Assembly (NCBI GenBank): GCA_026686845.1
Contig: JAIVEN010000007.1
Span: forward strand, 39,429,001 to 39,493,000
Length of the DNA: 64,000 bases
Source: Adenanthera pavonina
Lineage: Eukaryota > Streptophyta > Magnoliopsida > Fabales > Fabaceae
Direction: 5' to 3'
Shown here: positions 47,592 to 59,393 of the stretch, one piece after another
Layout: the number at the start of each line of letters is the position of its first letter
Position numbering within the stretch: position 1 is the stretch's first letter
Notes under the pieces: model-generated
Told to the model about the DNA's origin: nothing
Seen by the model: only the letters and a program-made list of their open reading frames with translations
Databases searched by the model: none
Position numbers and translations under genes: made by a program

Positions 47592-49674
47592 TTAATAGTT
47601 CCCTGTCACAAGAGGATCATAATCATATGCTTCTCCTGCTTTCACAAATCTACCTTTTACCCGTTTTCTAGTATCAGCTCTTGCTTTGCGAGAAGCATAC
47701 CTTATTTGTTTACCAAACCTGCATATCAGAAATGAGCAAACCAGCCAAAGAACAATACAAGATGCCCTCTAGAAATAATATAAGGCGAAATAAGGCATGA
47801 TAAGCGGCTGATGCCTGATAAGATGACCTTCCAAATGATGGACCAAAGTGAAATACGATAACATGTTCTAGCAGAATTGCCATAAGTTCTCTCAGTGTAG
47901 TTCAGAAAATGAATTCAACTGTTAGCGTATGTCTAGTTAGACCTACAAAAGATCAGAAAAGACCTACCATACATTTTTAAGTTTTCGAAAAAGTTACGTG
48001 TCCAAGTGTACAACCAAGATGTGCAGCACATATATATACCATAACACAGAAACACATATGAAGAGCTAATTAAAGGCACATACGTTCTAGTCTTCTTTTT
48101 CTCAATGTATCTCATTTTAGCTTTATCCCTTGCTTGTGGGCACTTTGACTCCATATTCGATTCCCATGGTGCATCAACAGTCAATAGTGCTGGTGATAAC
48201 CCACAATCTTGAAATTCAGAAGTGGCACAATCTTGAAAATCCGTAGTGGTAGTGACACTTTCACCATTGAGGTTGGGTGGTAATGAATGTGCCATGCCTG
48301 AATGAACTTGACCCTGAGGAAATCCCAGATTCATGTTATTCATAAGTACACAGTTTGAATTGTTGTTCATCCCCTGGATCACAGTACTTGATCCAACACC
48401 CCTGGACGATTGAAAACCCACACAACCTTGCTGGTCTGATGATGATGCCTGAAACAATCAAATTGGTGACCATTAGTTTCATGCGCCACTGGTAAAATAC
48501 ATGGCTTTTCGAGGGGAGAATGAAACAGAAAGAGAAGAAAAGTAGCCGTTTTCATTAATTCCCTCTTTTAGAGAATGATAAAAGAAACTAAAATTGTAGG
48601 AAAACCTCCATGGCATTCTGAATAAGGCCATTAGAATCCGTAACCGATATGTTTTTCTCCATTAATAGACTATCCAACCCTCCATCCTCAAGCTGGTAAC
48701 CAGTGGCACCTTGAGAGCAATCAAATATTTCATTAGCACTTTCAAAGTTTAGTTGAACAATGTCTATGTTGAGACCATCACAGAGACTATCAGCGTCATG
48801 AATTCCAATATCCTTGGAATTAGGACATCCCTGCATCTCATGAATTTTGGGAAGAAATAAACTCGGATCAGCTTTGGTTGAGAAGGATAACACAGTAATC
48901 ATAGGGCTTATTAAACGTAAGAACCATACATTAATCATTTACTGCTATTAGTGAAAATTCTAAATACTTTCTTAACTATTTTGGTACTTCATACCCCATG
49001 AAATAATGAGATATCCTTGAAAGTAGAATGTACATTTTAATAACCAGAACAGCACAGTAGAAAGTAAGACAAATGAATACCTTGGGCAGGTTAGAGTCTT
49101 GAGGATAGAGAACAGATGGATCTCCGCAGCAGGGCATGAAATTTGGATTTGGCTGAAGGATAGAAGATTGAGCCATGCTGGGGTCATACTTGGCACATGA
49201 TTCTATTTCGTTCAACTTACCATCGAAGGATGCATCATTGTTATCAGCTCGCTGCGCCAAACACTTGCTGCCATTCTTAGGCAAAGAATTAAACGATCCC
49301 CAACTGTGATCTAGACCACCTGAAGAGGAAGAGGCAGGCTCAAGAGCAAAAGGCCATATCCTAGACATCTCAGCGAAAGAGGGACAACCTGTGTAACTGA
49401 GCAACATCAGACGCCTATGTCCCAATGCTGAACAGCCATTTCGATGATTACAATCACAACCTTGACACAGAGACATTTTATCATCCATGCAGTGGACAAT
49501 GGCTGGTTGGGAATAGCATTTGTCACATATGAGAGAACGAGGATGCCTGCGCGACAAAGAGTTGGCGGAGTGTACAAAAACATCGCAATTCAAGCAGAGA
49601 CGCGCAGAATCACACTTGCAATACACCACAGCTCTTACTACAACACATAAATCACATTGAGTATCCATGACCAT
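47592..49674 (-). CDS. CONSTANS-LIKE B-box/CCT protein (COL9-COL12 group)
   Basis: Nuclear transcription regulator of the two-B-box plus CCT class, linked in relatives to flowering time and light responses. Four exons, 49674-49081, 48830-48606, 48448-48084 and 47718-47592, join in frame to 436 aa. B-box 1 is at about 7-47 (CDLC...CKCDSARLCLNCDVFVHSAN) and B-box 2 at about 50-92 (CDKCYSQPAIVHC...CQGCD). The middle has the group motif QDCGLSPALL...APWE. The CCT domain (about 385-428) is split by the last intron: RYIEKKKTRT then FGKQIRYASRKARADTRKRVKGRFVKAG. Similarity is highest to COL11/COL12-type members. Two nearby ATGs (49674 and 49668) are equally possible; both keep B-box 1. The second exon's donor is a weak GTTTTC. 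Confidence 0.93.
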
Positions 49675-51823
49675 ACCCCTCTTTCATCACTCTTTATTCT
49701 TATTCATTTTACCTAAACTACTTCTTAACACAGGTTGTAGCGGGAATCCAACCTTTTTTTCATTCTGTTTCTTCTCCTAATCTTCACGCAACCAGAGCAA
49801 TCAGATATCACCAAGTAATGCGAAACACTTTTTTTTGGTTGTTGTAATAGAAATAAACACGATCTAATGCGCGCAAGCTGGCCCTAATTAAACACCTGAG
49901 TTAAAATTAAAAGTGAGACCTATATCAGCTATCTGCAACTTGTAATAATGCTACGTCGTAATTGCCCGTGAACATCATAAACAGAACGAGCTTTATACTT
50001 ACGCTAATAAGAATCCCGCCCAGAAACCAACGGAAGAAAGTCAGCTAAGATATGGAAACGTGAATGAGATCACAAGAAAAGTTGTTCTCTGGATTGGGAA
50101 CAATGACACGCGAGATAGTTGCATGGGAAGTTATTTATGGAAGGTATTTAAAGGTTTCCGTAATTTTTGTCACGTTGCGAAATCTGGAGTTTCAAAAGGA
50201 GATCTGAGCTGACATGGAGGAGATCGGTGTGCGAAATCGGTATAGTCAGCGTCTGCTTTCTCGGATGCAGATGCAGTAAATTAAAAAATTAAAATTAAAA
50301 TTAATATAAATAACAATAATAGTTTTAGTTTGTTTACTTGCTAAGTAGTCGCGTAAAGATTGGCGTGATATGTGTAATAATTTTAATGTTTCTTCGGGAA
50401 GGAAGACACGTGGGGTTTGTTAGATAACAGTTTCGAAAAAATTCTCAATATCTTCTAGAATATCTCATATATATATATATATATATCTTTTATACTATAT
50501 TTAATAAAAACAATCTAAATTAAATAAATTAATAATAATTTTTATCCTTTTAATGTATATATATTTTATTCTTGTTAAAATATTTTGCACTTTTTAAAAT
50601 TTTTTCTCTGTTTATGCTTTTTTTGCTAGTAAAGATATCAATTACACGATGTTTGTAATAATTGATAGTCAGTTCCGGGTTTTATTTTTTTTCCCAGAAA
50701 ATCAATTCTGGGGTTTTATTATTAAGGGGAGGGAGGATACTAATGTTGTGAATAATTGGGATTTTTTTTTATAGAAAAAACATGACCGTTTAACTCAGCA
50801 ATTCCCCACATTTTCCGTAAGTGTTTTTGGTGTTTGAAATGCTCGAAAATCTTTTTCGTATATGTTTCATGCTTGAACATTATCAATGTCTAAATAGAGA
50901 AAATTGCGGAAATTATTAAAAAATCTCAAAATATAAAAATATTTATTAAAAAGTCTCAACACTAAAAAATATTATACCAAGTCTCATAGTAAAAATCAGC
51001 ACAAAATCTTAAAAATAAGTATAAAATCATAAAAAATAAATATAAAGAACTTCAATGTGGAGCATTTATTTAAAATTTTTTATACTCATTTTTGGAACAT
51101 GTGACTTGAGTATAATATTTTCTAGTATTAAAACTTTAAATAAATATTTTTATGTTTTGACATCCTTTTAGTGATTCTTCCAAAACTGAAAACTATGTCG
51201 GGCCAAAAGAAATGGCGAGAACTATAGAAATTGGAATTTTCGCTTTGGTACGGGGATGCAAGCTGAATTATAAATTATAATTTATTTAACCTTCGTTCCA
51301 AAATACTGTATCTGCTAATAATTACAAAATTAGTAATCAATAAAAAGAAGCAGTCAAAATTAATTACAATATATTACATGATCATTAAGTGACCTTATTT
51401 TACGCACACATATTTATGCTAAATAAATGTTGATTAGTGGAGATTGCCATAGTGAGCATATAATTTCTTATAGTTTAATAAAGTTAATATTTTTATTCTA
51501 ATTTAAATTTTGAAATATATTTCACTGAATTATACAAAGTTGCCACCCCCTAATGTCAAATGATTTTTTTTCTAGATGGCTTATTTAGTTAATAATTACA
51601 TAAAAATCAATTAATATGTAGCTATAGGCTTGGGCTATGTGACAAAGAACTTGAATTCATATGTATCTTGAAACTAATATAAAATATCACTTTGTAATGA
51701 TTGTACATAAATACTTAAATGCGTTAAACGATTAAGTTAATCTTCAAAAAATAATATATTTTGTTGGCACAGAAATGTGACTTCATATATTGGCCTAATA
51801 ATATCATTACATATATATATATA
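49675..51823. other. COL-gene 5' region and intergenic DNA
   Basis: The first 400-500 bp are less AT-rich and should hold the leader and promoter of the COL gene. The remainder is strongly AT-rich, with a TA run at about 50467-50487 and no recognisable gene. Confidence 0.4.
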
Positions 51824-52793
51824 GGGAAAAAGATAATTTAGTACCCCCATCCATAAATAATGACAGGTTAGTACCCCCAATTTAATAAATTACCAATAAA
51901 TACCCAAGTATATCATTGGGATAAAAATAAAACCCAATGGACAACATTGCCCCTAGGGTTAAGTCATAAAAAATGCACACACAATGGGCAAGCCGTGTGG
52001 GAACTCTTCCTGGACAAAGATCCATAAAGAGTAGCTCACAAGGTGTGAAAATTTTCTCCCGCAGAGGCTAGTGTCGTTGTCAAGTGGTGTTGGGTAAGGC
52101 AATGATATTATTCTCATCTACCTCTGTCATGATTCCTTCCGTCTTGTTCTTGTATTGTGCCCCTCTGATAAAAAATACATCATTTGTGTCATCTTGTTCT
52201 TCTATTGTGCCCCTGTGGTGAAAAATACATCAATCCTTTCATATTGTTATCCTGTGTCCTTGTGACATCATTCGTTTCTTTTTTCCTCAAAAAACATTGG
52301 TTTGTTCTAGGTAAAACATTGGCTAAGGCACTATCATTTATTTTGTACAACTTAATATTTTGTTAATACTATATATGATCATACTTTAGATGGCTTATGA
52401 ACTTATGAATGATATATGATGTTTTTTACTGAACTTAAATTTTTTTTCTAAATTACAGTATGGAGGAGTACTAAAAGCTAATATGAGAGGTATGAAAGTA
52501 TGCAAGTGTCAATTGGAAATTTTTGTTATGTACATGAGAATTTTGTTGAAAACTAAACTTCGTTGTAAACTGAAATTTTGTTGTTGCTGTAGTCCGTAGC
52601 AACTATTGGCTTATTGGGTTATATTACTGATAAATATTATAATCCACTCTTGCTTAGTTAGTATAGTTGAAGATGATTGGAATTTTTAGTTAAGAATTAT
52701 GAGTTAATAAATAGTTGTTATGATAGATGATTTCATCTTGGCAAAATCATTTATAATAAATAGATAGTTACTTCTTATAGAGTTGATGCAGAG

Positions 52794-53141
52794 ATGGCAA
52801 ATAGTTCATTGAAAGTAGTATTTTGTTATTTTCACTTTGGGGGATAATTTGTGAAAGATATGCAAGGTAGGATCCAATATGAGGAAGGGAGAACAAATGC
52901 TGAGTTGTTAAAAGAAGGTATGACGCATCACGAGTTGTTGAGAATGATAGCATCGATAACGGGTAATGAATGTAACGGAGTTGAGGTGAAGTATACAGTG
53001 AAGTTTGATTATAAAACATTTATAGATCTTTTAAATAATGAAGGAGTTCAAAAATTGATAAGGTTCAATGATGAATTTGCACATATATACATTGGTGGGA
53101 ACATAAATGAAAGTGTAGAGACGCTGATGGAACATTCGTAA
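52794..53141 (+). pseudogene. MuDR N-terminal domain fragment
   Basis: Resembles the N-terminal beta-grasp-like domain of plant MuDR transposases: GRIQYEEGRTNAELLKEGMTHHELLRMI, then VEVKYTVKFDYKTFIDLLNNEGVQKLI and FAHIYI. Translation from the ATG at 52794 hits a TAA at 52848-52850 before this part; reading resumes at 52851. It ends at 53139-53141, with a splice-like GGGTAAGT just after. An acceptor GAATGCAG at about 53459 precedes another open stretch (METIIGFSLDDSLSWELGNAF...) to 53647 that ends in TAG. The zinc-binding and DDE parts of the transposase are absent. Confidence 0.65.
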
Positions 53142-53895
53142 GGGTAAGTTTTCTTGGTTAGATGTTTAGTTATACTTGAGTTGTGGAATAAAATAACAAT
53201 AATGGATAATATTTAGACTACTGAAAATAGGTAGAACCAGTTGGAAATTCTGAATTCTTCAGTTGGGAATTCAATCAATTCAACTTCGAACATTTTTTCA
53301 ATGTTAATTAAATAAGACATGAAATGCTGAAAATAGTTATATAGAGTTGGAAATTTTAAATATCTGTCATGGGAATTTAGTTGTATGAAATTGAAATTTT
53401 TTTGAAGTTGAGTCCAATCAATAATTTGTTGTAATGTACTGTGATTGTTTGTGAATGCAGGATGGAGACTATAATAGGATTCTCATTAGATGATTCTCTT
53501 TCTTGGGAGCTAGGGAATGCTTTTGTGGAGGATGGGAATCCTTCTTGGGAGGAAGTCAATACTTTACCTTGTGCAACACAAAGTGTGCCTTTACCACAAC
53601 CAATGTTGGGAGGAAGTCAATTTTTCAGAGATGGGCACTGCAAATAGATAGGTAATAGGAATATTTTTTTGGGACATGGGTACTAAACATGTATGAATGA
53701 TAACTTGTAAATTGGTAGGAATACCTTTGATGTAGGAATGTTGTCCTTGTGAGTAACATATATGTATGAATGATACATATGCAAGTTGAATACATACAAG
53801 TTGAAGAAGTGTAAGTCGTTTGTCATAATTCAATATGCATGCATGTATTGACTGATGTCTACACTTACACAAATTTGCCTTGCGGACTGACAATT

Positions 53896-55205
53896 ATTCC
53901 CTAGTGGTTAAAACTAAATTCACATGTGGATAAAACTATAATCCCAAATGGTAAGAACAAAATTCCCAATTGATCAAGTCTGAATTCCCAAGTGGAACTA
54001 TATTGAGTGGTGAGAAATAAATTGACAGGTGCTCTGAACTAAATTACCAAGTGGGCGTAACTAGATTCTCAGGTGGACAATTGTGAATTCTGTGGTGCTT
54101 CGAACTACATTCCCAACTGGACATACCTCTATTCCTAAGTGATCAAAATAAAATTCCCAGGTGCTACGAACTAAATTCCTAAGTGAGCGTAGCTGGATTC
54201 CCAGGTAGACAATTGTGAATTCCATGGTGCTTCAAACATCATTCCCAAGTGGTCTAAACTAAATTCCCACTTGCTCGGAACTACATTTTCAACTGGGTAT
54301 ACCTCCATTCCTAAGTGGTCAAAACAAAATTCCCAGGTGCTCGAACTAAATTCCTAAGTGAGCGTAACTGGATTCCCAAGTGGTCGGAACTAAATTCCCA
54401 CTTGCTTGCAATTACATTTCCAGCTGGGCATGCCTCCATTGCCCATTTGAGAATGTAGTTGGGAGCATATGGAAATTTAGTTTTGACCACTTAGGAATGG
54501 AGGCATGCCCAGTTGGGAATGAAGTTCGAAGCACCATAGGATTCACAATTGTCCACTTAGGAATCCAATTACACTCACTTGGGAATTTAGTTCAAAGTAC
54601 CTGAGAATTTAGTTTTGACCACTTGAGAATGGAGGTATGCCCAGCTAAGAATGTAGTTCGAAGTACCATGGAATTCAGAATTGTCCACCTGGGAATCCAA
54701 TTACGCCCACATGGGAATGTAGTTGGGAGCACCAGGGAATTTAGTTTAGACCGCTTGGAAATAGAGGTATGCCCAGTTGGAAATGAAGTTTGAAACACCA
54801 CAGGATTCACAATTGTCCACAAGGGAATCTAGTTACGTTATTTGGGAATTTAGCTCGGAGTACCTGGGAATTTAGTTTTGACCACTTGGGAATGGAGGTA
54901 TTCCCATTTGGGAATGTAGTTTGAAATACCATGGAATTCACAATTGTCCATCTCGGAATCCAGTTACGCCCACTTGGAAATGTAGTTGGAAGCACCTGGG
55001 AATTTAGTTTAAACCACTTGAAAATGTAGTTCCAATCAAGTGGGAATTTAGTTTAGACCACTTGGAAATTGAGATATGATTAGTTGGGAATGAAATTCGA
55101 AGCACCACGGAATTCAGAATTGTCCACCTGGGAATCCAGTTACGCCCACTTGGGAATTTAGTTCGGAGCACATGAGAATTTTGTTTTGACCACTTGGAAA
55201 TGGAG
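53896..55205. repeat. 22-bp minisatellite in two opposed arms (large inverted array)
   Basis: Built of 21-22 bp units with core ATTCCCAAGTGG followed by a variable 10-bp tail. From 53896 to about 54440 about 25 units read forward; from about 54445 to 55205 about 35 units read in the opposite orientation (CCACTTGGGAAT). Units group into higher-order blocks of about 130-180 bp, visible from the returning ACCTCCATTCC block at about 54126, 54301 and 54430 and its complement at 54486, 54629, 54761, 54889, 55068 and 55198. Scattered older units occur from about 53230. The arms are imperfect, so a transcript would form a long bulged hairpin. Confidence 0.85.
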
Positions 55206-55370
55206 GTATATCTATTGTGCGTGCGTTTTTTATGTCTTAACTCCAGGGGTAATGTTGTCCATTGAGTTTTATTTTTATCCCAATGGCATATCTAGGTATT
55301 TGTTGGTGATTTGTTAAATTGGAAGTATTAAACTGTCATTATCTATGTGGGTACTAAATTGTCTTTTTTC

Positions 55371-56598
55371 ATATATATATATATATATAAAGAATATGCT
55401 TTTGCTGCCTTTAATCTTCTACTGCAACATTGCTGAGGTAAGAAGGCATAAACTACAAAACTGGGAATGAATGGGGGTTGAAATCATGTGATCATACAGA
55501 TTGGAAGTGTAAAGCAACCCCCATTCATGGAGAAAAAGTTTTGAGTTCATTACCACTCAATCTAACCAATAACCACGGTTGATAGATGAAAGTGTTATTA
55601 GTGGAACTAGCTATTCCCATAGCACTTTATTATATATATATATATATATTTCATTTGATCTAAAATACTCTCTTTAGTTCTTAATATAAGATCTTTTTAA
55701 CCGAATTACGCGAATTAAGAATTATAATTAAAACTAATTAACTACTTCAATTTCTCAGAAAATTCCTACATTTTTTCAAAACTACCCTTATTTAATCTCT
55801 CTCTCTTTCTCTTTGGATACATTAAATAGGGATATTTTTCTAGAAATGTATAATAAATACTACCTCATATATTGTAAAGGGTCTTATATTTAGGATCAGG
55901 GTGAAAGATCCTATATATAGGAACGAAGGTAGTATAAGGCATATTTTAAAAATTTATTTTGATTTAAAATATAAATCTCATTTATTAATTTTTAAAATAT
56001 TAAATAGTTTTTTTTCTATTCTACCTTTATTTACAATTAAATGTATGAGAAATAATAAACTTTAAATATAATATATTAAATGTGATATTATTAAAAAATA
56101 ATATATTTATTAATAAATTTAATAAATAAAATTATTTTTTTAATTTTTATATAATTAATTAAATACGACTTAATAATCATGTAACATCTTGTAAGGGCAA
56201 TTAAGAAGCCCAAATCTAACTGAATAGTGAATATGGTAACCCTAACCTGCAAACTGAACTAAAGCAGTAGGGGCCTAGGATTGGCACCATGCGACGTTGC
56301 CAGACTGTATTTTTTTGTTTTCTTCCAACATACCAATGAGTCACGACATCAAAGTGGGACCCTTGTGGTGAATTTTCGTGGCGAAGGATCTACCTATCCC
56401 TAATTCCCTTCCTATCATATCATATTTCCCAATATTTGAACGTGTCAACCATCCACTGAGTGGTTCCGCCAAATCAGATATTGATAACGAGCGGACATGA
56501 AACATGAAACATGAAACTCTGTACTCTCTGTCTTAACCACTCATACTCCGCCTATGAACATCTGCAAGCGTAACTCCCTTGGTGAAACGATGGCCTAA
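55371..56598. other. Intergenic DNA upstream of the cyclin gene
   Basis: TA-rich stretch at the left, a Stowaway-like MITE at 55668-55932, then AT-rich DNA. The last 200-300 bp are less AT-rich and should carry the cyclin promoter and leader. Confidence 0.4.
55668..55932. mobile_element. Stowaway-like MITE
   Basis: About 265 bp flanked by TA. The left end CTCTCTTTAGTTCTTAATATA and the right end (rc) CTACCTTCGTTCCTATATATA are imperfect inverted copies that follow the Stowaway terminal consensus CTCCCTCCGTTCC. Non-coding inside. Tc1/mariner superfamily. Confidence 0.75.
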
Positions 56599-57369
56599 AT
56601 GTTAGCAGCCGGCGAGTACAGAAACCATAGCCGGCAGCTGCAGCCGGAGACGAGCCAGACCGAGCTGAGCTTACCCAGAGTGCTCTGTGTCCTATCTTCC
56701 ATGATAGAGAAGCTGGTGGCACGAAATGACAAGCTCGTGGATGGTCTAGACCAGCAGCTAGACGGGCTATGCTGTGGCTCCGTAAGACTTGGAAAGAGCT
56801 TGAAAGCCTTTCATGGCGTAAGAGCACCGAGCATAAGCATACCCAAGTATTTGGAGAGGATTTACAAGTACACAAGCTGTAGCCCATCTTGTTTCGTGGT
56901 TGGTTATGTGTATATAGACAGGCTCATACATAGGCATCCTGACTCGCTTGTGGTATCCTTGAATGTCCACAGATTGATAGTTACCAGCGTCATGGTTGCT
57001 TCCAAGATGCTGGATGATGTGTGAGTTGCTTTCTCTTTAGAATTCTCCTTTAATTCAACAGTAAAACTCACTGCCTGATATTTGGCTTTATCTCTTTTTT
57101 CTGTGTGTTGTAGACATTATAACAATGCGTTTTATGCTCGAGTGGGAGGAGTGAGCAATGCTGAATTGAACAGGCTTGAAATAGAGTTGCTGTTTCTATT
57201 GGATTTTGGAATAATGGTAAGCTCTCGGGTTTTCCAGAGCTACTGCTTGCACTTGGAAAAAGAGATGCTTGTGAATGGGACAGGCCTCAAGATTGAGAGA
57301 GTATTGGTACTCTATGACCATGAAACCCAAATATCAGTTGAAGATAATTCAAGTTCTTCTTTATCTTAA
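56599..57369 (+). CDS. U-type (P-type) cyclin, CYCU1/CYCP1-like
   Basis: Cyclin related to yeast PHO80, binding partner of a cyclin-dependent kinase; plant members link nutrient or hormone status to cell division. Two exons, 56599-57020 and 57114-57369, join as DDV-HYNN and give 225 aa. The cyclin box (about 70-190) has FHGVRAPSISIPKYLERIYKY, CSPSCFVVGYVYIDRLIHRHP, SLNVHRLIVTSVMVASKMLDDVHYNN and FYARVGGVSNAELNRLEIELLFLLDF. The N-terminus TELSLPRVLCVLSSMIEKLVARND is typical of the group-1 members. A 15 or so residue insertion (VDGLDQQLDGLCCGS) precedes the cyclin box. The start is the first ATG in frame. Confidence 0.93.
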
Positions 57370-59393
57370 ATTTGCGGACTGAACTTCAGTCTTCTGTTCT
57401 GCTTAATTTTGGGTCCCCTGCTTCCCTCCCATTCTCTTCTTGGATAATTGGCTAAAGAATTGTCGGCAGTTTCCTTCTTCTTCTTCTTCATATTCTTCTC
57501 AAATCATGCCACACCTTTTTATTCCTGCGGAAAAAGGATGAAACTTATAGTTTATGGAATTAATACTAGTGCATCTGACGCAATTTTTCATCAACGATAT
57601 ATGGGTTTTCTTACTTGGTTAAGGTTGAATCTTCATATGGAGAATATCAGTGTTTAAATACTTATCTGATGTATATCTTCTGGTTGAAGTGGAAGACTAG
57701 GTGTGAATTTATATTTGTACACAAAAGGTAAACAATTTAGTAGTTGTCAGGAAGCTAGTTTTGTCAGGGTTGGCGAGGTTTCGGAGGAAACGAATCCAAG
57801 ATGAAATTAAATGCAAAATATCGGTGTTATGCATTCATTTTTATGATTTTAATAACTTCACAGATTATCAATTTTAGAGAAACTGAATTTGGGGTTTTGG
57901 AGGAGAGAAATGGATCCTCAGTTCGTAGATACTCTATTAGTTTTAAACGGTTATACTTTTTAAATCCGTCTAAATATGAAATTTAGCTGCTATTAGAAAA
58001 AAAAATATATTCCAGCATAACGAAAAGTGGGTCTATCTAAATTCTGATCTAATATAATGACTAATGCTGGAAATGTCAAAGGGAACATAGATGGAAGCTT
58101 TGATTTATCCTTGAATACAGGTATGACAAAGCTCAGTGAACTTTCTTTGCTTCGAAGTCAGGGGAGGTTCTATATATACCACACAAAAAAGTCTCATCCT
58201 GGATAGAGAGAGAATCTTGTCTTTTCCTGATACCCAGACAAAGAAAAACAAACAGAGAGGGAATCTGATTACAACTGATGCGATTTTTTTCGGTAATCAA
58301 TCATACTTTGAAAATTAGTTCATAACATTCAACAACTCAAAAATTCTATATCATGATCTTATTCTCATCTTTTCATGAGGCACTCAGTTTTCTTGACACA
58401 TGATAATATGGGAACACGATTCATGAGTGAGTCTCCTTCTGTTTAAGTGATCGGCAATTGTTTTGCCTTCTGCTTTCAAAATGAAAGGCCAAAATTAAAT
58501 CACTAATCTCTATCAAAGACTTTTAATTACACCCTTTTTAAGACAGACGTCGCATGGTTTGAGATATATTCTCAATCTCACCCTACCAGCATAAGAAAAA
58601 GAAAATATATAGTCACTCTATATGATGCTTACATGCAAATGTCATCATTCAATTATTGTTTATCTAAAAAATAATAAAATGATCAAATTTATATGAAACA
58701 CAATGGTTAAATTATTACATGCATTTTTGTAATTATTACTTTTTTTACAAGTTAGATCAGATAGAGACAGAGCAGCGACTCATGGAAGTTATTAGTTAAC
58801 AAAAATTTAAGCTTGTCCTTTGGAATAACAATTTAATTCTCTGACAAGTAAGTTGATTCTGTATTAAAAGAAAAAGGCATTTTGATTCATAAAGAGTAAA
58901 GTAATCCATCATAGAAACAAGTCCCAGACAAAGGAAATAAGTCAGTATCATGGATATTAATATGGAATATAAAAAAGTAGAAAAAATCACATTTTTCACA
59001 AATTATAAACTATACAAAACAAAATCTACTGTGCAAATCAACTGCACCATGTTTTAGGCGATGCAGAGAAGGGGGGGGGGGGGGGGGGGCCGGGGGCGGG
59101 TTTTGGGAATAAGCCCAATGATAAAGGCATATGCAGCGGATAGAGTTATGCAGTCATAACGCAATTTTTTTTTTTATTACCTTCCTTTTGCAATTAAGCC
59201 TTCTTGTAGTGAAAGCTTCTTGTTTCTGAATACGCCATCCTTGTCGTTGATGCGAAACGAAGTTTCTCTTTCGGACACTTCCAAGTGATTATCGAGGAAG
59301 GTGGTGCGAATTTGTGCTATCCTCTGAAACCCCATCTGTCTGGAACAAGAGGAATCTTTGTTCAGTCAGACTGTCGGAGGAAGTAGGTTTGCC
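57370..59393. other. Intergenic DNA; PEX22 leader at right end
   Basis: No supported gene. Contains a run of 19 G followed by CCGGGGGCGGG (59071-59100). The last 200 bp before 59394 are less AT-rich and probably hold the PEX22 5' UTR. Confidence 0.4.
59071..59100. repeat. G19 homopolymer and G-rich tract
   Basis: 19 consecutive G, then CC, G5, C, G3. It could form a G-quadruplex; it lies about 300 bp upstream of the PEX22 start. Length is uncertain because such runs are error-prone. Confidence 0.8.

Larger units (their letters stand above)
51824..55370 (+). mobile_element. Mutator-like element, deletion derivative with long TIRs
   Basis: About 3.5 kb bounded by inverted repeats of about 155-160 bp: left 51824-51984 starts GGGAAAAAGATAATTTAGTA and right (rc of 55370-55213) starts GAAAAAAGACAATTTAGTA. 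Both continue through shared blocks such as CATTGGGATAAAAATAAAAC and GGACAACATT. The flanks are both (TA)n, so a 9-bp duplication such as ATATATATA fits but cannot be proven. Inside are an N-terminal MuDR-like fragment (52794-53141), a possible downstream exon (53460-53647), and a 1.3 kb inverted 22-bp minisatellite. There is no transposase catalytic core, so the element is non-autonomous. Confidence 0.85.

Noticed and set aside
54380..54604. 74-codon plus-strand frame across the centre of the minisatellite
   Set aside because: Open by repeat composition; it crosses the switch point between the two arms and has no domain.
53896..55205. CRISPR-like array
   Set aside because: The roughly 22-bp units are contiguous and degenerate, without unique spacers, and the context is a plant transposon.
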